Shown here piece by piece: positions 60,101-64,000 of a stretch of DNA of 64,000 bases. Source of the stretch: Euonymus europaeus (lineage: Eukaryota; Streptophyta; Magnoliopsida; Celastrales; Celastraceae); the NCBI GenBank assembly GCA_963580455.1, contig OY756965.1, forward strand, positions 25,952,902 through 26,016,901, read 5' to 3'. The notes below the pieces were generated by a model. That model made no database searches. It had not been told where the DNA came from and saw only the letters and a list, made by a program, of their open reading frames with translations. Both the position numbers and the translations under genes were made by a program. Each line of letters starts with the position of its first letter. Position 1 is the stretch's first letter.

Positions 60101-61134
60101 TTGGCAAAACTATCGTTGCCCATCTTCACTGTACCAAAATCGCCAGTTCTGTACGAAGTGAAGAAATCACTTTGTGGAGTGGCGTGGTGCGATGCAGCAG
60201 TGTCGATATCCCACTCAGGATCGTTGCTTGCTGCATGTAAACATGTCTCTTCATTGCAAGAGAGTATTGCTACATCCTCCGATATGGTGACCAGAGTTTC
60301 GCCACCTTCATTCTTTGTCTCTGAGCTGGTTTGACCTTGCTCCCGTTGTAATTTCCGGCAATTTTTCTTGATGTGGCCTTCAATGCCACAATGGTAACAC
60401 TTGTATTTACCTTTTTGCTGTCTCCTGTCGTCGGTGGACTTTCCACGATCTTGGTTTCGTCCCCGGCTCTTGCTTCTTCCTCTACTCCTGCCTCTACCTT
60501 GAGGCCGTCCTCTGCTTTCAGTAACAAGGGCATGAGACTGGTCTATGCCCAACTCCTTTCTCCGAGACTCCTCGTTGAATAATGCATCCGAGACCATCTC
60601 CATAGTGAGTTTGCCTCCGGGTGCAGAGTTACTGAGAGAGACCACCAGCGTCTCCCAACTGTCTGGTAGGGAACTGAGAAGTAGTAAGGCTTGATCTTCA
60701 TCTTTAAGAATGAACTTGACAGCTACAAGTTGATTCACCAAGTTCTGGAACTCATTGGTGTGCTCAGCTACAGAAGTACCATTTTTCAACTTCAAGTTGA
60801 CAAGCCGTCTAACCAAGAGAGCTTTATTTCGAGCGGTCTTGGCTTGATACATGTTTTCGAGCTTTTTCCAGAGCTCGTATGCATTCGTCTCCTGTGCAAC
60901 ATGGTGAAACACACTGTGGTCAATCCAATTACGAATTTGACCAATCGTCTTCTTGTGTTTCTTTGTCCACTCAGCATCTTTTATATCATCTGGTCTCTTG
61001 CCCTCATTTTCCAAGGGATCCGCCAGATCTCTACAATTCAAGAAATCCTCCATCCGAGGTTTCCACAAAGCATAATTTGTCGGTGTCAACTTCATCATAG
61101 CTCCTGATGACTCTGATGTAGAAGCTTCCATCAA
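57109..61134 (-). CDS. Copia 2 gag-pol polyprotein
   Basis: One frame of 1341 codons. Order: UBN2-like gag with 'NYALWKPRMEDFL'; an Arg/Gly-rich stretch before the zinc knuckle 'CYHCGIEGHIKKNC' (about residue 250); protease 'WDIDTAASHHATP'; GAG-pre-integrase 'LWHKRLGHMGE'; integrase with 'HSDVCGP', 'RSDNGGEY' and 'QHNGVAERMNRT'; reverse transcriptase with 'LLYVDDMLIVG'; RNase H with 'TDSDMAGD' and 'STTEAEYIAA'; and 'NPADMLTKVV' at the end. No stops or shifts. The style matches Tnt1/Tork-like Copia lineages. The leader between PBS and ATG is about 540 bp and GC-richer than its surroundings. Confidence 0.93.
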   Translation of the reverse strand: MMEASTSESSGAMMKLTPTNYALWKPRMEDFLNCRDLADPLENEGKRPDDIKDAEWTKKHKKTIGQIRNWIDHSVFHHVAQETNAYELWKKLENMYQAKTARNKALLVRRLVNLKLKNGTSVAEHTNEFQNLVNQLVAVKFILKDEDQALLLLSSLPDSWETLVVSLSNSAPGGKLTMEMVSDALFNEESRRKELGIDQSHALVTESRGRPQGRGRSRGRSKSRGRNQDRGKSTDDRRQQKGKYKCYHCGIEGHIKKNCRKLQREQGQTSSETKNEGGETLVTISEDVAILSCNEETCLHAASNDPEWDIDTAASHHATPQSDFFTSYRTGDFGTVKMGNDSFAKIVAIGDVHVKTNLGCAMVLKDVRHVPDLRFNLIAVNAFDKQGYHNHFGNGTWKLAKGALTYARGHICGTLYRTQAKVCSESINAVEEETSPNLWHKRLGHMGEKGLSTLSKKALIKVSKDIPLNSCDHCLFGKQHRVSFNTSSTKRSELLSLVHSDVCGPLEEESLGGNRYFLTFIDDASRKVWVYFLRTKDQVFENFKNFHAMVERETGKKLKCLRSDNGGEYVSREFEAYCAERGIRHEKTVPRTRQHNGVAERMNRTIMERARCMLSMAKLPKPFWGEAVRVARYLINRSPSAPLNFEIPEKVWSGRNISYSHLRVFGCKSFAHVSKEQRQKLDNRSIPCIFIGYGDDEFGYRLWEPTDKKVIRSRDVVFHENEVFENLDKSSKSIVPSVANTIPDPTLVAPANNDELQEEDLEEEDTEGVEQGEPQPPPPEAAEPAQPPLVAVPQPERSQRGRTLISSRRYPDSDYILLTDEGEPESFQEAHNHAESSEWIQAMQEEMNSLQKNQTYELVKLPKGKKALQNKWVFKLKKDGNGKLVKYKARLVVKGFQQMKGIDFDEIFSPVVKMTSIRVILGLVASMNLELEQMDVKTAFLHGDLEEEIYMEQPEGFEVPKKKHLVCKLQKSLYGLKQAPRQWYIKFDSFMMGHGYKRSAADQCVYVQKFPYGNFVILLLYVDDMLIVGQDVAMINSLKAQLFQFFDMKDLGPAQQILGMKIVRDRKAKKLWLSQETYVKRVLERFNMKNAKQVTTPLGNHFQLSKKSCPSSEKEIEEMKAVPYSSAVGSLMYAMVCTRPDIAHAVGVVSRFLSNPGKEHWEGVKWILRYLKGTSKLCLCFGGADPVLDGYTDSDMAGDPDSRKSTSGYVFTFAGGAVSWQSKLQKCVALSTTEAEYIAAAEAGKEMLWLKRFLQELGINQEEFKVHCDSQSALDLSKNSMYHSRTKHIDIRYHWIREVIEEQLLKLVKIHTEKNPADMLTKVVTREKLGLCQDIAGMDSN

Positions 61135-61688
61135 AAAAGATTCGGTTTCAAGCTAAACCGAGTAACACCGAAATTTTGGAGCTGAATCTCGCGAAACCGA
61201 TAGCACGGTTGCGTCCGGAAGGGTCGAAAACCTTGGGAACCGGTTTGACCTTCCTGAAAATCGGTCCGAAAAACACCGAACCGGCCGGTCAAAGTTTCTG
61301 TAATTTGAACCGGACTTAACGGTTGACTAACGGTCAACTGACAGTCAACTGACGCCGTTTGATGACGTGGCTGCTGACGTGGCACAATTGCTGACTGTGT
61401 GGTGACGTGGCAGATGATGACGTCACTGTGACGTCATGCTGACGTCACTTCGTCTTCAACCTCCAGAAAACGTGAATAGTACGTCCAATTTTCAGAGGGA
61501 GAGTGTGGCTCACCCCGACGTCCGATTTCGATGATTTTTGAATCAGAAGACTCGTGAGATGATGAGGAACACCCAGATGTGTTCAAAACTTGATTTCGTT
61601 GAAGTCGAAAAATTGACCCGAGAGCAAAAACATGCTCTGTTTCTGTCCGGGATGACTTCCGGGACTTAACCTGCCTCCGATACCACTT

Positions 61689-62255
61689 TGTTGAGGATTC
61701 TGAGTCAATTTGACACAAAGAAAATGAAACCGAAATATAAGGTGACACAAAGAAATTTACGTGGTTCGGTCAATGACCTACGTCCACGGGAGAGAAACAC
61801 AACACTCTATTGAAGTAGTACAATTGGAGGAGGAGGTTACACAACTCTCATACTCAACTCACACATTTACGGTGTCTCTTCCTACACCTCTCTTTCTTTC
61901 TACAATTTTTTCTTTTTGTCTTGCCTCTACAACTTACACACACACATCTCTTTATATAGAGATGAAAACTCAAATGTGAACATATAGAAAATAAAATCTA
62001 AAATGGGGGCTTGATGGGTTGGTGGTTGCCATCTTTGACAAGGTTGGTGAGTTGCCTTCATTGACAAACCATGGTGATGGCTTTGTTGTACAATCTTGAC
62101 AATGGTGGTGGTGGCTTGCATGACTTGGCAAAGGTGGTGGCTTCAAGCTTTGAACCTTGACTCAACAATGGTACATTGTTGAATCTTGAATGGACAAACA
62201 TGGTGGCTTGCATGCAAAGTCTAACTTTGCATGCAAGTTTGGTATGGACCTCACA
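61689..62255 (-). repeat. 5' LTR of Copia 2
   Basis: 567 bp, next to the primer-binding site on its lower-coordinate side. Confidence 0.9.
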
Positions 62256-62260
62256 ACGGT

Positions 62261-62900
62261 TGGGTTTATAATTTTTCTATTTTCGTCCCTTGCATTGTTC
62301 TCTAGATGGTTTCTTTTTTAGTTTTTCTATACTGTATATATATTTTTAGGAAGGTTTATGCTTTATTGATGTTATAATTCTTGGTTACAGGGAATGTTGT
62401 TTTATTGGTATCGATTATGTGATATCCTTGCGATACCTTGGTGATTTATTCATATTGCTTTTTGGTTGTAATTAATTATATTGGTTGTTATGGTCAAGAG
62501 TGTTTTCTGATAATTAAGAATTCATCACAAGTCTTTCCTATTATGTTTGGGTGTGATGTTGACTTTCATTCATTAATTCGTACGTAGGATTGTTGAGAAA
62601 TGAAGTTGTTTTGAAGTGAGAAAGTTTGATTTGTCTTATTCCATACATGGTTACAATGGATGTTCTTTTAGGAATGAAAATGATTTCTGCACAATAGTTT
62701 CTTTGATTAGTGTTCTTAGTTTGCGTCTTGTTGAAGTAGTTGTGACATATTTAAATAATATTCTTTGCAGTGTTGCTAGTGTTTCCGGTTTGAACAACAA
62801 TAATTGTAATTTCAATGTTTTTGGTGATGCTGAAATTGTCAATGAAAATGTTGAAATTAATATTTTGACGTTTTGTTCTTCATCAAATGATAGTCATTTA
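62261..62900 (+). other. Upstream part of the decayed MULE
   Basis: AT-rich. A 99-codon open stretch at 62616-62915 leads in frame toward the MULE transposase homology but shows no recognised motif itself. Confidence 0.35.
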
Positions 62901-62915
62901 CTTTTATCTTCTTAG

Positions 62916-64000
62916 AGTGGTCTTATTATTGATATTGGGCAGAAATTTGACGGAGGAGTAGCTGATTTCAGGCCTGCGCTAAGCAAGTATTTTATTGAAA
63001 GAGGATTCAAGTTTAATTATGTGAGAAATAATGAGGATAGAGTTGTGGCTACATGTGTTAATAAATTTTCTCATGATTGTAAGTGATTTGTTTATGCAAT
63101 TGCTTCAAAGGTTAATGGTGCATGTTTTATTCGACAGTTGTACAAACACCAAACATGTCCTGTTGTTTTGAGAGGTGAGAAAAGTAATAAGATGAGTGCG
63201 AAGTTAATATCATATTTGTTTGGTGATTTAGTTAGGAAGAAATCGTCTTTGTGTCCAAATGATATTGTGTCGCATTGTCTTAATAGTTATGGTTGTGAGG
63301 TTAGCTATGACAAGGCTTATAATGCTCTAGAGAAAGCAAAAGCCGATATTTTTTGGCGACTCATATGAATCTTACAAGCAATTAGGATTATATGTTGATA
63401 TCGAAAAGGTTCAGAATCCAAAAAGACATGTTGTTTCGAATGTGGATGCTACTTCGAAAAGATTTCAGCGATTGTTAAGGGCCTTTCATACATCTATAAA
63501 GGGTCAACATTGTCATCCAATGTTGTTCATTGACGGTACTTTCTTGAAGGGCATGTTTAAAGGAACTTAGTTATCTGTCATGAGAAAGAATGAAAATCAA
63601 TGTGATTTCATTTTTATTGATTTTCTGGACTTATTTCTATTTAATGTTATGCGATACTCACATGATACATGTATGATACCTATGTAGTTTATTTTAGAAT
63701 TTTTAATGATATCTGTATATTTTGAATATTAATATGTGTATCTAATGTTTTTGTTTATTCCTCAGGATTGTTTTCATTGGCTTTTGATGCTGTTGATTCT
63801 AAAAATCACGACAATTGGAAGTGATTCTTTGAGCAATTGCAAATTGTCATTAGTGGTGTTCGGTCGATTAATTTTGTTTCTGATCGAAATGTTGGTTTGG
63901 TGGAAGTTTTGCCTAAGGTGTTTCGTACCAAATCATTTCTTTTGTCTTCAACATTGGAAACAGAATCTGAGAGATAGATTTAGTCGTGGGGCTTTTACCA
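62916..64000 (+). pseudogene. MULE (MuDR-type) transposase, decayed and cut by the window
   Basis: The translation resembles plant MULE transposases: an N-terminal DNA-binding part with 'GQKFDGGVADFRPALSKYFIERGF' style spacing and 'YKHQTCP' where HxC is usual, then 'HPMLFIDGTFLKG' (about 63520-63550), the start of the catalytic domain, and after a likely intron (acceptor TCAG near 63764) 'FSLAFDAVDSKNHDNW'. Stops interrupt it near 63085 and 63822, both where Trp is expected (TGG to TGA), and near 63368 and 63570. The gene is dead here; its 3' part is outside the window. Limits are approximate. Confidence 0.7.

Larger units (their letters stand above)
56486..62255 (-). mobile_element. Copia LTR retrotransposon 2 (near-intact)
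   Basis: 5770-bp element on the minus strand: 5' LTR 61689-62255, primer-binding site with TGGTATCGGAG just inside (about 61675-61686), polyprotein 61134-57109, polypurine tract GGAGGGGGAGAA (about 57063-57074), and 3' LTR 56486-57061. TSD is ACGGT (56481-56485, 62256-62260). LTR ends are TG...CA. The LTRs are 567 and 576 bp and differ by one ~9-bp indel and about three substitutions, so insertion is recent but older than Copia 1. Confidence 0.92.

Overview
The window is plant nuclear DNA, almost certainly from a eudicot. It holds intron-rich genes of plant-specific families (F-box FBA protein, MES-type methylesterase, AIG1/IAN GTPases, group-I 12-oxophytodienoate reductases) in AT-rich intergenic DNA full of LTR retrotransposons, MULE, hAT and MITE-like elements and LINE remnants. 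I cannot name the species from the sequence.

Layout. 1-1 kb: 3' part of an F-box-associated (FBA) gene cut by the window edge. 1.3-2.3 kb: a near-palindromic non-autonomous MULE with a perfect 9-bp target-site duplication (TSD). 3.3-7.0 kb: a five-exon methylesterase-like alpha/beta hydrolase. 8.1-15.0 kb: two tandem AIG1/IAN GTPase genes with the same exon plan but different C-terminal membrane anchors, separated by a 710-bp fold-back element. 15-20.7 kb: gene-poor, with a MITE and a palindromic tandem repeat.

20.7-56.1 kb: an array of seven OPR-like (old yellow enzyme) loci. Flanking DNA and diagnostic residues indicate that a three-gene block (copies 1-2-3) was duplicated in tandem to give copies 4-5-6. 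Copies 1 and 4 look complete (383 codons each). Copy 2 is only promoter plus a broken exon 1. Copy 3 has a full open frame except that a Copia retrotransposon with apparently identical LTRs sits at the exon 1/intron 1 junction. Copy 5 has a complete coding sequence but has lost its TATA/ACGTCA core promoter through a 123-bp deletion. Copy 6 lost exon 4 and the active-site part of exon 5 yet keeps an open frame through retained intron sequence. Copy 7 is an inverted 3' remnant. The array thus shows several routes of gene decay side by side. Between the two blocks (35.3-42.2 kb) lie a second MULE MITE with 9-bp TSD, a 5'-truncated LINE nested in a MITE, two repeats carrying plant snRNA-type promoter motifs, and a tandem repeat of about 147 bp.

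56.4-62.3 kb: a second near-complete Copia element on the minus strand (1341-codon polyprotein, 5-bp TSD), inserted just upstream of a decayed MULE transposase gene (62.9-64.0 kb) that runs off the window.

Functionally, the OPR genes would be cytosolic flavin-dependent enone reductases (group I; no SRL-like peroxisomal tail), and the IAN GTPases and methylesterase belong to families often tied to stress and hormone responses. I see no operon-like link between the families. All exon limits were derived by eye from frame, GT/AG sites and paralogue comparison.
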